Shown piece after piece: positions 56,649-64,000 of a stretch of 64,000 bases of DNA. Both the position numbers and the translations under genes were made by a program. The first letter of the stretch is position 1, and each line of letters opens with the position of its first letter. Origin of the DNA: Cellulomonas shaoxiangyii (GTDB taxonomy: Bacteria; Actinomycetota; Actinomycetes; Actinomycetales; Cellulomonadaceae); NCBI RefSeq assembly GCF_004798685.1, contig NZ_CP039291.1:1488001-1552000 (forward strand), written 5' to 3'. The notes under the pieces were generated by a model. It searched no databases. It saw only the letters and a program-made list of their open reading frames with translations, and was not told where the DNA came from.

Positions 56649-56972
56649 ATGACCGATCGCGCCGACCGCGGGACCACCTGGAACTTCTCGCAGAACAACC
56701 CGCTCGGGCCGGGCCAGGACGACGTGCCGGCCCTCCTGCGCCGGGTCGCCAGCTCGATCGAGCGGTTGGGACGGGTCGACGTGCAGGACGTCGTCTTCCA
56801 CGAGGAACTGTCGGACGACGGCACGCCGTGGCCGTCCCTGAGGGTGTACTACCACCCGGCGGGGTCCGCATCGGTGCGGTCGCCGCTGCGACGTGGTGCG
56901 AGCCGCGCGCACGGTGCGCGCCGGCGGCGCGGCGTCCGGCGCGGGCGGGGCGGCGCCCCGAAGGGCGGATGA
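56649..56972 (+). CDS. Conserved hypothetical protein, 107 aa
   Basis: The first ~75 residues (TTWNFSQNNPLGPGQDDVPALLRRVASSIERLG, then VVFHEELSDDGTPWPSLRVYYH) resemble a small conserved actinobacterial protein. The rest is an Arg-rich tail with different composition, which may be an out-of-frame extension. GACACT ends six bases before the ATG, suggesting a leaderless start. Its 3' end overlaps rnpB by eight bases. Confidence 0.6.
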   Translation: MTDRADRGTTWNFSQNNPLGPGQDDVPALLRRVASSIERLGRVDVQDVVFHEELSDDGTPWPSLRVYYHPAGSASVRSPLRRGASRAHGARRRRGVRRGRGGAPKGG

Positions 56973-57365
56973 GTCAGCCGATACGCCGGGTTCTGTCCCC
57001 GCGCGCGGTTGCCCCCGCGCGGGTGACGGCCATCCATCTACGACGTACGTTGCCGCACGCCTCCAGCGGCCTACCCGGGAGCTCGGGCGGGCAGCCCTCG
57101 GACGCTCCCTGTCTGGCCTTGCTCCGGGTGGGGTTTACCTAGCCGCACCGGTCGCCCGGCACGCTGGTGGTCTCTTGCACCACCGTTTCACCCTTACCCC
57201 GCACGTCCGGCGGACCGGTCGCACGTGGCGGTCTGTTCTCTGTGGCACTGTCCCGCGGGTCACCCCGGGTGGGCGTTACCCACCACCCTGCCCTACGGAG
57301 CCCGGACGTTCCTCGGCGGCCCCTCCGAGGAGGGACCGACGCGGCCGCCTGGCTGACTCATCCGC
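56965..57365 (-). ncRNA. rnpB: RNase P RNA (class A)
   Basis: About 401 bases. The ends pair: GCGGATGAGTCAGCC at the 5' end with the complementary 3' end. Conserved core segments are visible on the transcript: GAGGAACGTCCGGGCTCC, CAGTGCCACAGAGAACAGACC and the 3' ACAGAACCCGGCGTATCGG. It cleaves the 5' leader from tRNA precursors together with RnpA. The ends were set from the terminal P1 helix. Confidence 0.95.
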
Positions 57366-57465
57366 GTCGCCAGGATAGCCCGCCGGGCCGTCACCGCCGC
57401 ACGCACCACCTGCGCCCGAGACCGCGACCCTTGCCTGCGGCGGCGCGGCCCGGGACGCTGACGCC

Positions 57466-57711
57466 GTGAGAGCCACCGTGCACGACCCGCGCGACGTGAC
57501 CGACGAGGACGACCACCCGGCCTACCGGGTCGAGTTCTGGATCGGTTCGACGCAGGCCGAGGAGTGGCGGCTGGTCGACGTGGACTCCGTCGAGGAGGTC
57601 CTGGCGTGGGTCCGCACGCGGGCGGACGGCCGGTCAGCCGTCGTGGGCGTCGAGCACCGGTGCGGTGAGGGGATCGCGGTCGCCCGTCTCCTCGGCCGCG
57701 CGCCTGCCTGA
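57466..57711 (+). CDS. Hypothetical protein, 81 aa
   Basis: A small acidic alpha/beta protein (YRVEFWIGSTQAEEWRLVDVDSVEEVLAWVRTRADGR). GACGCT ends six bases before the GTG, consistent with a leaderless mRNA. Its 3' end overlaps the opposing DUF817 gene by 78 bases. Function unknown. Confidence 0.62.
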   Translation: MRATVHDPRDVTDEDDHPAYRVEFWIGSTQAEEWRLVDVDSVEEVLAWVRTRADGRSAVVGVEHRCGEGIAVARLLGRAPA

Positions 57712-58620
57712 CCCGACGGTCGGCACGCGTGCGTCCGGCGGCTGCGGCCGGTACACCCACGCCACCAGCACCACCGAGATGAGCATGAGCAGGAACCACG
57801 AGCCCAGCTTGCTCAGCGAGACCAGGTGCCACCCGTCGGCCTGCGACGGGTACAGCCACGCGTCCGCGTACGTGGCGACGTTCTCCGCCACCCAGATCGC
57901 CGACGCGACGAGCACGAAGCCCACGACGACCGGCATGCGCCACGTGCGCGCGTGCACGCGGTAGTGCATCACCGTGCGCCCCAAGACGAGCAGCACCGCC
58001 GCGACCAGCGCCCACCGGACGTCCGGCAGCCAGTGGTGCGTGAAGAAGTTCGCGTAGACCGCCGTCGCGAGCAGCGCGGTCACCCGCCGGCGGGGCCAGC
58101 GGTCGAACCGCAGGTCGAAGATGCGGAACGTGCGCACGAGGTAGGAGCCGACGGCGGCGTACATGAACCCGGAGTACAGCGGCACGTCGCCGATGCGCAG
58201 GACGCCGTCGGCGGCGTACGCCCACGACCCGGCGGACGTCTTGAAGACCTCCATCACCGTGCCGACGACGTGGAACAGCCCGACGACGCGCATCTCCCGG
58301 GCCGTCTCCAGCCGCGTGAGGAGCATGAGCACCTGCAGCACGACGGCGGCGAGGGTCAGCGCGTCGTCCCGCGCGAGCGCCGCGTCGTCCGGGTACCAGA
58401 ACCGTGCCGCCAGGAGCAGGGCGAGCATGAGCGCACCGAACAGGCACGCCCACGCCTGCTTGAGCACGAACACCACCAGCTCGAGCGCCGACGTCCGCCA
58501 GCCGCGGTCGCCGAGGGCACGCAGCCGCGCGTGCGCCCAGCGGTCGATGCGCTCCTCGACGCCCGTGAACCCGCGCTCCGCCGGGGAGGCGGAGGGGACC
58601 GGAGCCGGGCGGCGCAGCAC
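57634..58620 (-). CDS. DUF817 membrane protein
   Basis: A 328-residue protein with about eight membrane segments. Family landmarks: VFVLKQAWACLFGALMLALLL, RLETAREMRVVGLFHVVGTVMEVFKTSAGSW, LRIGDVPLYSGFMYAAVGSY, ANFFTHHWLPDVRW. DUF817 proteins are conserved integral membrane proteins of unknown role. GTG start; overlaps the 81-aa gene at its end. Confidence 0.88.
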   Translation of the reverse strand: MLRRPAPVPSASPAERGFTGVEERIDRWAHARLRALGDRGWRTSALELVVFVLKQAWACLFGALMLALLLAARFWYPDDAALARDDALTLAAVVLQVLMLLTRLETAREMRVVGLFHVVGTVMEVFKTSAGSWAYAADGVLRIGDVPLYSGFMYAAVGSYLVRTFRIFDLRFDRWPRRRVTALLATAVYANFFTHHWLPDVRWALVAAVLLVLGRTVMHYRVHARTWRMPVVVGFVLVASAIWVAENVATYADAWLYPSQADGWHLVSLSKLGSWFLLMLISVVLVAWVYRPQPPDARVPTVGSGRRAAEETGDRDPLTAPVLDAHDG

Positions 58621-58709
58621 GGTCCCACCTCAGCACCCGGCGGGACGCGGGCGCGCGCGGTCCGCGCGGAAGGTCGGGGGAGAGCCCGTGGACGTCCTGT
58701 GGCGGTCGG

Positions 58710-59147
58710 TCAGAAGCTCGCGCCGGCGGGCGCGTCCGGCTCCTCGGCGCCGCGCTCGGCCGCCTCCGCGGCCGCGAGCTCAGCCGGTGTGCTGCGCAGG
58801 ATGCAGAACTCGTTGCCCTCCGGGTCGGCGAGCACGTGCCACGGCACGTCCCCCTGGCCGATGTCGACGCGCGTCGCGCCCAGCTCGAGCACCCGCGCGA
58901 GCTCGGTCGCCTGGTCGCTGCCGTCGGCCGGGCGGAGGTCGGGGTGGACGCGGTTCTTGACGCGGCGCTCGTCGAGCACCCGCACGAACAGCCACTCGGT
59001 CGCTGAGCCGTCGGAGGGCGCGATCGCGACCTCGTCCCCCTGCTCGTCCTCCTCCACCACGGGCCAGCCCAGCACCTGCGACCACCAGCGCGCGAGCGCG
59101 GACGGGTCGGCGGCGTCGAACGAGACCTGCGAGACGACCAGGGGCAT
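58710..59147 (-). CDS. VOC/glyoxalase-type protein
   Basis: A 145-residue VOC protein: VVSQVSFDAADPSALARWWSQVLGWPV, VKNRVHPDLRPADG, LELGATRVDIGQGDVPWHVLADPEGNEFCIL. TAGCGT ends seven bases before the ATG (leaderless). Common in actinobacteria, usually annotated as glyoxalase-like; substrate unknown. Confidence 0.85.
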   Translation of the reverse strand: MPLVVSQVSFDAADPSALARWWSQVLGWPVVEEDEQGDEVAIAPSDGSATEWLFVRVLDERRVKNRVHPDLRPADGSDQATELARVLELGATRVDIGQGDVPWHVLADPEGNEFCILRSTPAELAAAEAAERGAEEPDAPAGASF

Positions 59148-59246
59148 GGCGCCCACGCTAGGGGAGCGACCCGGTGTGCGCACGGTGTTTGGGCCCCCAC
59201 CGAGGACGACCGGCCCGGCGTCGAGGTCCCACGGCGGCGCGGCGTC

Positions 59247-59330
59247 TCAGCCCCGGGCGACCGCGCGGTCGACGAGCACGAGCCCGAGGACGCAGCCCGC
59301 GACCACCAGCACCCACCCGAGCCCCGACAT
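59247..59330 (-). CDS. Possible single-pass membrane micro-protein, 27 aa
   Basis: The frame SGLGWVLVVAGCVLGLVLVDRAVARG is one membrane helix with a basic end. TATCCA ends six bases before the ATG, matching the local leaderless pattern, although it lies within a small hairpin (59332-59350). Similar tiny membrane proteins are often missed. Chance is possible. Confidence 0.38.
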   Translation of the reverse strand: MSGLGWVLVVAGCVLGLVLVDRAVARG

Positions 59331-59331
59331 G

Positions 59332-59350
59332 GCCCCTGGATACCAGGGGC
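59332..59350 (-). terminator. Short hairpin after the desaturase gene
   Basis: GCCCCTGG and CCAGGGGC (59332-59339 and 59343-59350) flank three bases. It lies six bases past the desaturase stop and may terminate its transcript. Confidence 0.5.
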
Positions 59351-59356
59351 CGGCGG

Positions 59357-60439
59357 TCAGCGGTACTGCGTGCGCACGGGGCAGTCGAACGGGTCGCGGG
59401 CGGCGAGGCCGACCCGGTTGAGGTACTGCACGACGATCGCGTACGAGCGCACGAGCGACGTCTCCGTGTACGGGACGCCGTTGCGGGCGCAGTGCGCCCG
59501 GACGATCTGCCGGGCGCGGGCGAGGTGCGGGCGCGGCATGTTCGGGAACAGGTGGTGCTCGACCTGCGCGTCGAGGCCGCCCATGAGCATCGTGACGAAC
59601 GTGCCGCCGTTGATGTTGCGCGAGGTCAGCACCTGCTTGCTGAGGAAGTCCAGCCGGCTGTCCGCGGGGATGATCGCCATGCCCTTGTGGTTCGGCGCGA
59701 ACGACGCGCCCATGTACACGCCGAACACGGCGAGCTGCACACCGAGGAACGCGGCGGCCATGCCCAGGGGCAGAGCCCACACCACCAGCGCGACGTACAG
59801 CGACAGGCGCAGCGCGAGCGTCACGAGCTCGCGGGTGCGCGCGCGGCTGCCCGGCAGGGCCAGCAGGCTGCGGATCGACACCGCGTGCAGGTTGAGGCCC
59901 TCGAGCGTCAGGAGGGGGAAGAACAGCCAGCCCTGGTGACGGACGATCCGGCGCACGAGCCCCCGCGTCTCGCGGGCGTCCTCCTCGAGGAAGACGACGG
60001 TGTCGGGCGCGATGTCCGGGTCCTTGCCGACGCGGTTGGGGTTCGCGTGGTGACGCGTGTGCTTGGTCATCCACCACTGGTGGCTGATGCCGACGACGCC
60101 GTTGGCGAGCACCCGTCCCAGGCGGTCGTTGGCCGGGCCCGTGAGCAGCACCTGGCGGTGCGAGGCCTCGTGCGAGATGAACGCGAACTGCGTCAGCACG
60201 ATGCCCAGCAGGCCCGCGACCAGCAGCTGCCACCACGAGTGCCCCAGCAGGACGAACGCGGTGACCAGCCCGGCGAGGGCGGTGGTGAGGCCCGCGAGGA
60301 GCGAGATGTAGAAGCCGGGCGTGCGGTCGAGCAGGCCGGCCGCCTTCACCTCCGCCGACAGCTCGTGGTACGTGCCGGCGGCCGCCACGCGGGGCGACGT
60401 CGGACGGACGGGCGGGACGGCGACGGTTGCAGCAGCCAC
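59357..60439 (-). CDS. Membrane fatty-acid desaturase
   Basis: A 360-residue enzyme with the three His boxes of acyl-lipid desaturases: HEASH, HTRHH and QVEHH (Q in place of the first His, as in some Delta-type enzymes), and four membrane segments. It introduces double bonds in membrane lipids with di-iron and electrons from ferredoxin or a reductase. GTG start with GGAGG four bases upstream; first ~25 residues are disordered. A direct repeat sits at the promoter. Confidence 0.88.
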   Translation of the reverse strand: MAAATVAVPPVRPTSPRVAAAGTYHELSAEVKAAGLLDRTPGFYISLLAGLTTALAGLVTAFVLLGHSWWQLLVAGLLGIVLTQFAFISHEASHRQVLLTGPANDRLGRVLANGVVGISHQWWMTKHTRHHANPNRVGKDPDIAPDTVVFLEEDARETRGLVRRIVRHQGWLFFPLLTLEGLNLHAVSIRSLLALPGSRARTRELVTLALRLSLYVALVVWALPLGMAAAFLGVQLAVFGVYMGASFAPNHKGMAIIPADSRLDFLSKQVLTSRNINGGTFVTMLMGGLDAQVEHHLFPNMPRPHLARARQIVRAHCARNGVPYTETSLVRSYAIVVQYLNRVGLAARDPFDCPVRTQYR

Positions 60440-60509
60440 ACGGCCTCCAGGCTCGGTTCGACTTCCCAGCCGTGGGGGTGAGCGGGTGCTCGACTCGCGG
60501 ATGTGACTG

Positions 60510-60540
60510 ACGCTACGGACAGTTCCTGGGAGATTCCTGG
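60510..60540 (-). promoter_or_regulatory. Desaturase promoter with direct repeats
   Basis: On the coding strand CCAGGAA occurs twice, 11 bp apart (60540-60534 and 60529-60523), just upstream of a TAGCGT -10 (60515-60510). One-turn spacing suggests a regulator binding the same DNA face near the -35. Confidence 0.5.
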
Positions 60541-60581
60541 TGAGGGCCCTTATCGGGCGCCGTAGGCACCCGTACGGATGA

Positions 60582-60616
60582 CGGACGCCCGCCACGGTGA
60601 GCGTGGCGGGCGTCCG
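60582..60616 (-). terminator. Terminator after ppgK
   Basis: CGGACGCCCGCCACG (60582-60596) pairs exactly with its complement (60602-60616) around GTGAG. It is 22 bases beyond the ppgK stop. Confidence 0.82.
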
Positions 60617-60637
60617 GCCGTGCGCGCGGGCGACGCG

Positions 60638-61420
60638 TCAGTGCGCGCCGTGTGCCGCCAGTCGCGCCGCACCGACGATGCCGGCGGCGTTGCGCAGGGC
60701 GGCGGGGACGATCGGCGTGCGCAGGTCGAGCAGCGGCAGGAACTCCTGGTGCTTCTTGCTCACGCCGCCGCCGACGACGATGAGGTCGGGCCAGAACAGG
60801 TTCTCGACGACCGAGAAGTAGCGCTGCAGGCGCTCGGCCCACTGCGGGAACGTCAGGTCCTCGCGGTCGCGTGCCGCGTCGGACGCGCGCGTCTCGGCGT
60901 CGTGCCCGTCGATCTCCAGGTGCCCGAGCTCGGTGTTCGGCACGAGCACGCCGTCCACGACGAGGCACGAGCCGATCCCGGTGCCGAGCGTGACGACGAG
61001 GACGACCCCGGGCACGCCCTTCGCGGCGCCGTACTGGACCTCGGCGTACCCGGCGGCGTCGGCGTCGTTGACGGCGAGCACGCGGCGCCCGGACGCGGCG
61101 CCGACCGCCTTCTCGACGTCCGTGCCGATCCACGACTTGTCCACGTTCGCCGCGGACTGCGCGACCCCGTGCAGGATCACCGCCGGGAACGTCACCCCGA
61201 TCGGCACGTCCTTGTGCAGGTCGAAGGAGTCGACGACCTGCGCGACCGTCTCGGCCACCGCGGCGGGCGTCGAGGGCTGGGGGGTGGGGATGCGGACCCG
61301 GCCGGCGGCGAACTCGCCCGTCGCGAGGTCGACCGGGGCTCCCTTGATGCCCGAGCCTCCGATGTCGATGCCGAACGCGATGTCGACCTTGTGCTTCTCG
61401 TGCTTGGCGTCCTTGCTCAT
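60638..61420 (-). CDS. ppgK: Polyphosphate glucokinase
   Basis: A 260-residue ROK-type kinase that phosphorylates glucose with polyphosphate or ATP. Phosphate loop DIGGSG (19-24), [17 protein letters not shown] and [11 protein letters not shown] (sugar-binding) are visible. Basic His/Lys-rich N-terminus ([10 protein letters not shown]) may aid polyphosphate binding. The ATG overlaps the map stop (ATGA), so it is co-translated with methionine aminopeptidase. Confidence 0.93.
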   Translation of the reverse strand: MSKDAKHEKHKVDIAFGIDIGGSGIKGAPVDLATGEFAAGRVRIPTPQPSTPAAVAETVAQVVDSFDLHKDVPIGVTFPAVILHGVAQSAANVDKSWIGTDVEKAVGAASGRRVLAVNDADAAGYAEVQYGAAKGVPGVVLVVTLGTGIGSCLVVDGVLVPNTELGHLEIDGHDAETRASDAARDREDLTFPQWAERLQRYFSVVENLFWPDLIVVGGGVSKKHQEFLPLLDLRTPIVPAALRNAAGIVGAARLAAHGAH

Positions 61421-62289
61421 GGCAGCGTCAGGACCTCCGCCCCGTCGTCGGTGACCAGCAGGGTGTGCTCGAACTGCGCGGAACGCCGCCGGTCGGCCGT
61501 CACGACCGTCCAGCCGTCGTCCCACATCTCCCAGTCGGCCGTCCCCAGGTCGAGCATCGGCTCGATCGTGAAGACCATGCCCGGCTGGATGACGGTGTCG
61601 TACGCGGGCGCGGCGTCGTAGTGCGGCACGACCAGACCCGTGTGGAAGGCGGGCCCGACGCCGTGCCCCGTGAAGTCCCGGACCACGCCGTACCCGAACC
61701 GGTTCGCGTACTTCTCGATGACGCGGCCGATGACGTTGATCTCCCGCCCCGGCTTCACCGCCCGGATCCCGCGCTCGAGCGCCTCGCGCGTGCGCTCGAC
61801 GAGCAGGCGGGACTCCTCGTCCACGTCGCCGGCGAGGAACGTGGCGTTGGTGTCGCCGTGGACGCCGCCGACGAACGCGGTGATGTCGACGTTCACGATG
61901 TCGCCGTCCTGCACCACGGTGGAGTCGGGGATGCCGTGGCAGACGACCTCGTTGAGCGACGTGCAGATCGACTTCGGGAAGCCGCGGTAGCCGAGCGTCG
62001 AGGGGTAGGCGCCGTGGGAGACGAGGAACTCGTGGCCGACCGCGTCGAGCTCGTCGGTCGTCACACCGGGCCGCACGTGCCGGCCGACCTCCTCCAGCGC
62101 CTGCGCCGCGAGGCGGGCGGCGACGCGGATGCGCGCGACCGTGTCGGCGTCGAAGACGTCCGGTCCGCGCCACGGCGCGGGAGCGGGACGGTCGACGTAC
62201 TCGGGGCGGGGGATGCGTGGGGGCACCGGACGGCGTGGGCTCACGCGTCCCGGGACGAGAGCGGTGCGCGACGCGTGGACCGGCGACAT
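61417..62289 (-). CDS. map: Methionine aminopeptidase, type I
   Basis: A 290-residue enzyme that removes the initiator Met. Metal-binding and catalytic segments: [45 protein letters not shown]. An N-terminal extension with PRIPRPEYV (PxxPxx pattern) is typical of actinobacterial MetAP1c-type proteins. TAGACT ends seven bases before the ATG (leaderless). Confidence 0.95.
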   Translation of the reverse strand: MSPVHASRTALVPGRVSPRRPVPPRIPRPEYVDRPAPAPWRGPDVFDADTVARIRVAARLAAQALEEVGRHVRPGVTTDELDAVGHEFLVSHGAYPSTLGYRGFPKSICTSLNEVVCHGIPDSTVVQDGDIVNVDITAFVGGVHGDTNATFLAGDVDEESRLLVERTREALERGIRAVKPGREINVIGRVIEKYANRFGYGVVRDFTGHGVGPAFHTGLVVPHYDAAPAYDTVIQPGMVFTIEPMLDLGTADWEMWDDGWTVVTADRRRSAQFEHTLLVTDDGAEVLTLP

Positions 62290-62296
62290 GCCTGGC

Positions 62297-62302
62297 AGTC
62301 TA
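62297..62302 (-). promoter_or_regulatory. -10 box of the leaderless map promoter
   Basis: TAGACT on the coding strand ends seven bases before the ATG at 62289. Confidence 0.6.
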
Positions 62303-62362
62303 CGGAAGGCACGGCCCGCCACCCGTCGAGCGGAGCCGGCGTCCCGGAGGGCGGAGGAGACC

Positions 62363-62533
62363 GTGGCCGAGTACTGGTACAACACCCGCACCCGTCAGGT
62401 GGAGGAGGGCAAGCGCAGTCAGTGGGCCGACCTGATGGGCCCGTACGCCACCCGCGAGGAGGCGGAGCACGCGCTCGACCGGGCGCGGCGGCGCACCGAG
62501 GCGTGGGACGCCGAGGAGGCGGAGGACCGCTGA
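62363..62533 (+). CDS. Small conserved SPOR-like protein, 56 aa
   Basis: Opens [38 protein letters not shown] and ends in an acidic tail; aromatic start, then '[10 protein letters not shown]' as in SPOR-like methionine-rich small proteins of actinobacteria. GGAGGAGA precedes the GTG. Divergent from map. Function unknown. Confidence 0.72.
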   Translation: MAEYWYNTRTRQVEEGKRSQWADLMGPYATREEAEHALDRARRRTEAWDAEEAEDR

Positions 62534-62582
62534 CTCCGGTCCCGTGCCGCCAGGAGGTCGGGCACGACGAGCCGGCCGGGCG

Positions 62583-63455
62583 TCAGGCGTCGAAGGAGTG
62601 TGCAGCCTCCGGGAAGGCACCGGAGCGCACCTCGTCCGCGTAGGCGCGCGCCGCCGCGGTGAGCGCCGCGCCGACCTCGCCGAAGCGCTTGGCGAACCGC
62701 GGGGACCAGTCGCCCATCCCGGCCATGTCGACCCAGACCAGCACCTGCCCGTCGCACTCGGGGCCGGCGCCGATGCCGATCGTCGGCACGGGCACCACCT
62801 CGGTGATCCGCGCGGCCACCTCGGCCGGCACCATCTCCAGCACGACGGCGACGGCGCCCGCGTCGACCACCGCGACGGCGTCGTCGCACAGCCGCTGGCC
62901 CTGGTCGCCGCGGCCCTGCACGCGCGGTCCGCCGAGCAGGTTCTCCGACTGCGGCGTGTACCCGAGGTGCGCGACCACCGGGATGCCGGCGGCCGTGAGC
63001 GCGCGGATCTGCGCGAGCGAGCGCTGGCCGCCCTCGAGCTTGACCGCCGCCACGCCGGTCTCCTTCATCATCCGCACCGCGCTCGCGAGCGCCTGCTCGG
63101 GCCCCGCCTCGTACGAGCCGAACGGCAGGTCGGCGACGACGAACGCGCGCCGGACGGCGCCCGCCACGGCGCGCGCTGCGACGACGAGCTCGTCCAGCGT
63201 GACCGGCAGCGTCGTGGTGTGGCCGTGCATGGTGTTCCCGATCGAGTCGCCCACGAGCAGCATGTCGATGCCCGCGTCGTCGAAGAGCCGCGCCGTCACG
63301 GCGTCGTACGCCGTGAGCATCGTCAGCCGCTCGCCCCGCTGCTTGGCGGCCTGCAGGTGGTGCACGCGGATCCGCGCCGGACGTGCGGGCGACGTGCCGC
63401 TCGGGGCCGTCGGGGCGCCGGTCGTGCCGGCGGCGGGCGAGTCGCTCGTGGGCAT
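62583..63455 (-). CDS. panB: 3-methyl-2-oxobutanoate hydroxymethyltransferase
   Basis: A 290-residue TIM-barrel enzyme that makes ketopantoate for pantothenate/CoA. Family segments: MLTAYDAVTARLFDDAGIDMLLVGDSIGNTMHGH, VKLEGGQ, HLGYTPQS, VLEMVPAE and IGIGAGPECDGQVLVW. A ~30-residue disordered N-terminus precedes the barrel. TAGGCT ends six bases before the ATG (leaderless). In M. tuberculosis panB (Rv2225) lies near glnA2, as here. Confidence 0.95.
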   Translation of the reverse strand: MPTSDSPAAGTTGAPTAPSGTSPARPARIRVHHLQAAKQRGERLTMLTAYDAVTARLFDDAGIDMLLVGDSIGNTMHGHTTTLPVTLDELVVAARAVAGAVRRAFVVADLPFGSYEAGPEQALASAVRMMKETGVAAVKLEGGQRSLAQIRALTAAGIPVVAHLGYTPQSENLLGGPRVQGRGDQGQRLCDDAVAVVDAGAVAVVLEMVPAEVAARITEVVPVPTIGIGAGPECDGQVLVWVDMAGMGDWSPRFAKRFGEVGAALTAAARAYADEVRSGAFPEAAHSFDA

Positions 63456-63461
63456 GTGCCG

Positions 63462-63467
63462 AGCCTA
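63462..63467 (-). promoter_or_regulatory. -10 box of the leaderless panB promoter
   Basis: TAGGCT on the coding strand ends six bases before the ATG at 63455. Confidence 0.58.
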
Positions 63468-63560
63468 GACCGGGCCGTTCGCGGCGCACCGCGGGCCTGT
63501 GCCCCGCCACACCCGCGACCTGCGCCCGCCGAGGCCCCGTCATCAGGCAGGATGTACGCC

Positions 63561-64000
63561 ATGGACAGGCAGCAGGAGTTCGTGCTCCGGACCGTCGAGG
63601 AGCGGGACATCCGCTTCATCCGTCTGTGGTTCACCGACGTGCTCGGGATCCTCAAGTCGGTGGCGGTCGCGCCCGCCGAGCTGGAGTCGGCGTTCGCCGA
63701 GGGCATCGGCTTCGACGGCAGCGCCATCGAGGGCCTCACGCGGGTGTTCGAGGCCGACATGATCGCGAAGCCGGACCCCTCGACGTTCCAGATCCTGCCG
63801 TGGCGCGGCGAGCGGCACGGCACGGCGCGCATGTTCTGCGACCTGCTGACGCCGGACGGCGAGCCGTCCCTCGCGGACTCGCGCAACGTGCTCAAGCGGG
63901 CGCTCAACCGCGCCAGCGAGCGCGGCTTCACCTTCTACACGCACCCCGAGGTCGAGTTCTACCTCTTCGACGCGCCCGCCGACCCGGCGCTGCCGCTCGT
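63561..64000 (+). CDS. Glutamine synthetase, N-terminal part (cut by window edge)
   Basis: The first ~146 residues of a class I glutamine synthetase: IRFIRLWFTDVLGILKSV, EGIGFDGSAIEG, DPSTFQILPWRGERHGTARMFCDLL and the start of the catalytic domain (YTHPEVEFYLF). It forms glutamine from glutamate, ammonia and ATP. Context beside panB matches GlnA2 of M. tuberculosis (Rv2222c); class assignment beyond that needs the missing C-terminus. The ATG at 63561 is preferred; an in-frame ATG lies nine bases earlier. Confidence 0.9.
   Translation, partial: MDRQQEFVLRTVEERDIRFIRLWFTDVLGILKSVAVAPAELESAFAEGIGFDGSAIEGLTRVFEADMIAKPDPSTFQILPWRGERHGTARMFCDLLTPDGEPSLADSRNVLKRALNRASERGFTFYTHPEVEFYLFDAPADPALPL

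Overview
The DNA is very GC-rich, uses GTG starts freely, packs genes with ATGA/GTGA overlaps and encodes WhiB, FasR/PucR, BldC, DUF3145, DUF3052, DUF1206 and polyphosphate glucokinase. This points to a high-GC actinobacterium. Content and order fit Cellulomonadaceae or a near relative, but the genus is an inference from gene content, not a search. The window divides into a prophage (1 to about 37,406) and host chromosome (37,406 to 64,000).

PROPHAGE. This is a siphovirus-type temperate phage apparently integrated at the 3' end of a CAT-anticodon tRNA (37406-37479). The left end lies outside the window, because the tyrosine integrase is cut at base 1. Beside it is a short rightward cassette: DUF2637 membrane/HTH protein, ribbon-helix-helix (RHH) protein, DUF6221, FHA protein. 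Everything from 36.2 kb down to 2.2 kb is otherwise read leftward. At 36.2-36.5 kb a divergent repressor/Cro-like switch carries five TTAGGC operators. Next come about 30 tiny, overlapping early genes (35.7-23.1 kb) that include a YqaJ-type exonuclease and its usual partner, an orphan C5 methyltransferase, WhiB, an Hjc-like nuclease, a replication-type protein and an HNH nuclease. Two more HNH genes, the terminase, portal, scaffold and HK97-type capsid follow. Then come connectors, major tail protein, tail chaperones with a -1 slip site, tape measure, distal tail and baseplate proteins, a BNR-type receptor-binding protein and the lysis genes. Rightward genes sit inside the tail operon (8275-8679 and 12956-13231) and in the early region (29346-29712). 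The large terminase is frameshifted as given, so the prophage may be defective unless this is a read error or recoding.

HOST. After the tRNA come a CPBP-family membrane protein and a DUF1206 protein. Next are a c-di-GMP-I riboswitch in front of a bldC-type regulator, then peptide deformylase and DUF3145. The type II fatty-acid synthase operon (fasR, then fabD-fabH-acpP-fabF) is followed by aceE, DUF3052 and an AhpE-type peroxiredoxin. Then come tRNA-Val(TAC), a zinc alcohol dehydrogenase, a NIF3/zinc-ribbon/histidine-phosphatase operon, yaaA and rnpB. The right end holds a DUF817 protein, a fatty-acid desaturase, ppgK-map, panB and the start of a glutamine synthetase. From memory, this order parallels the Rv2222c-Rv2245 block of Mycobacterium tuberculosis.

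REGULATION. Many host genes and at least one prophage cargo gene have a TAnnnT hexamer exactly 6-7 bases before the start codon, as expected for leaderless mRNAs. The most interesting items are the riboswitch-bldC pairing, the terminase frameshift, the rightward cargo genes in the tail operon, the 23-bp-spaced operator arrays, the lone FHA protein and the AhpE-type peroxiredoxin with a C-x4-C pair.
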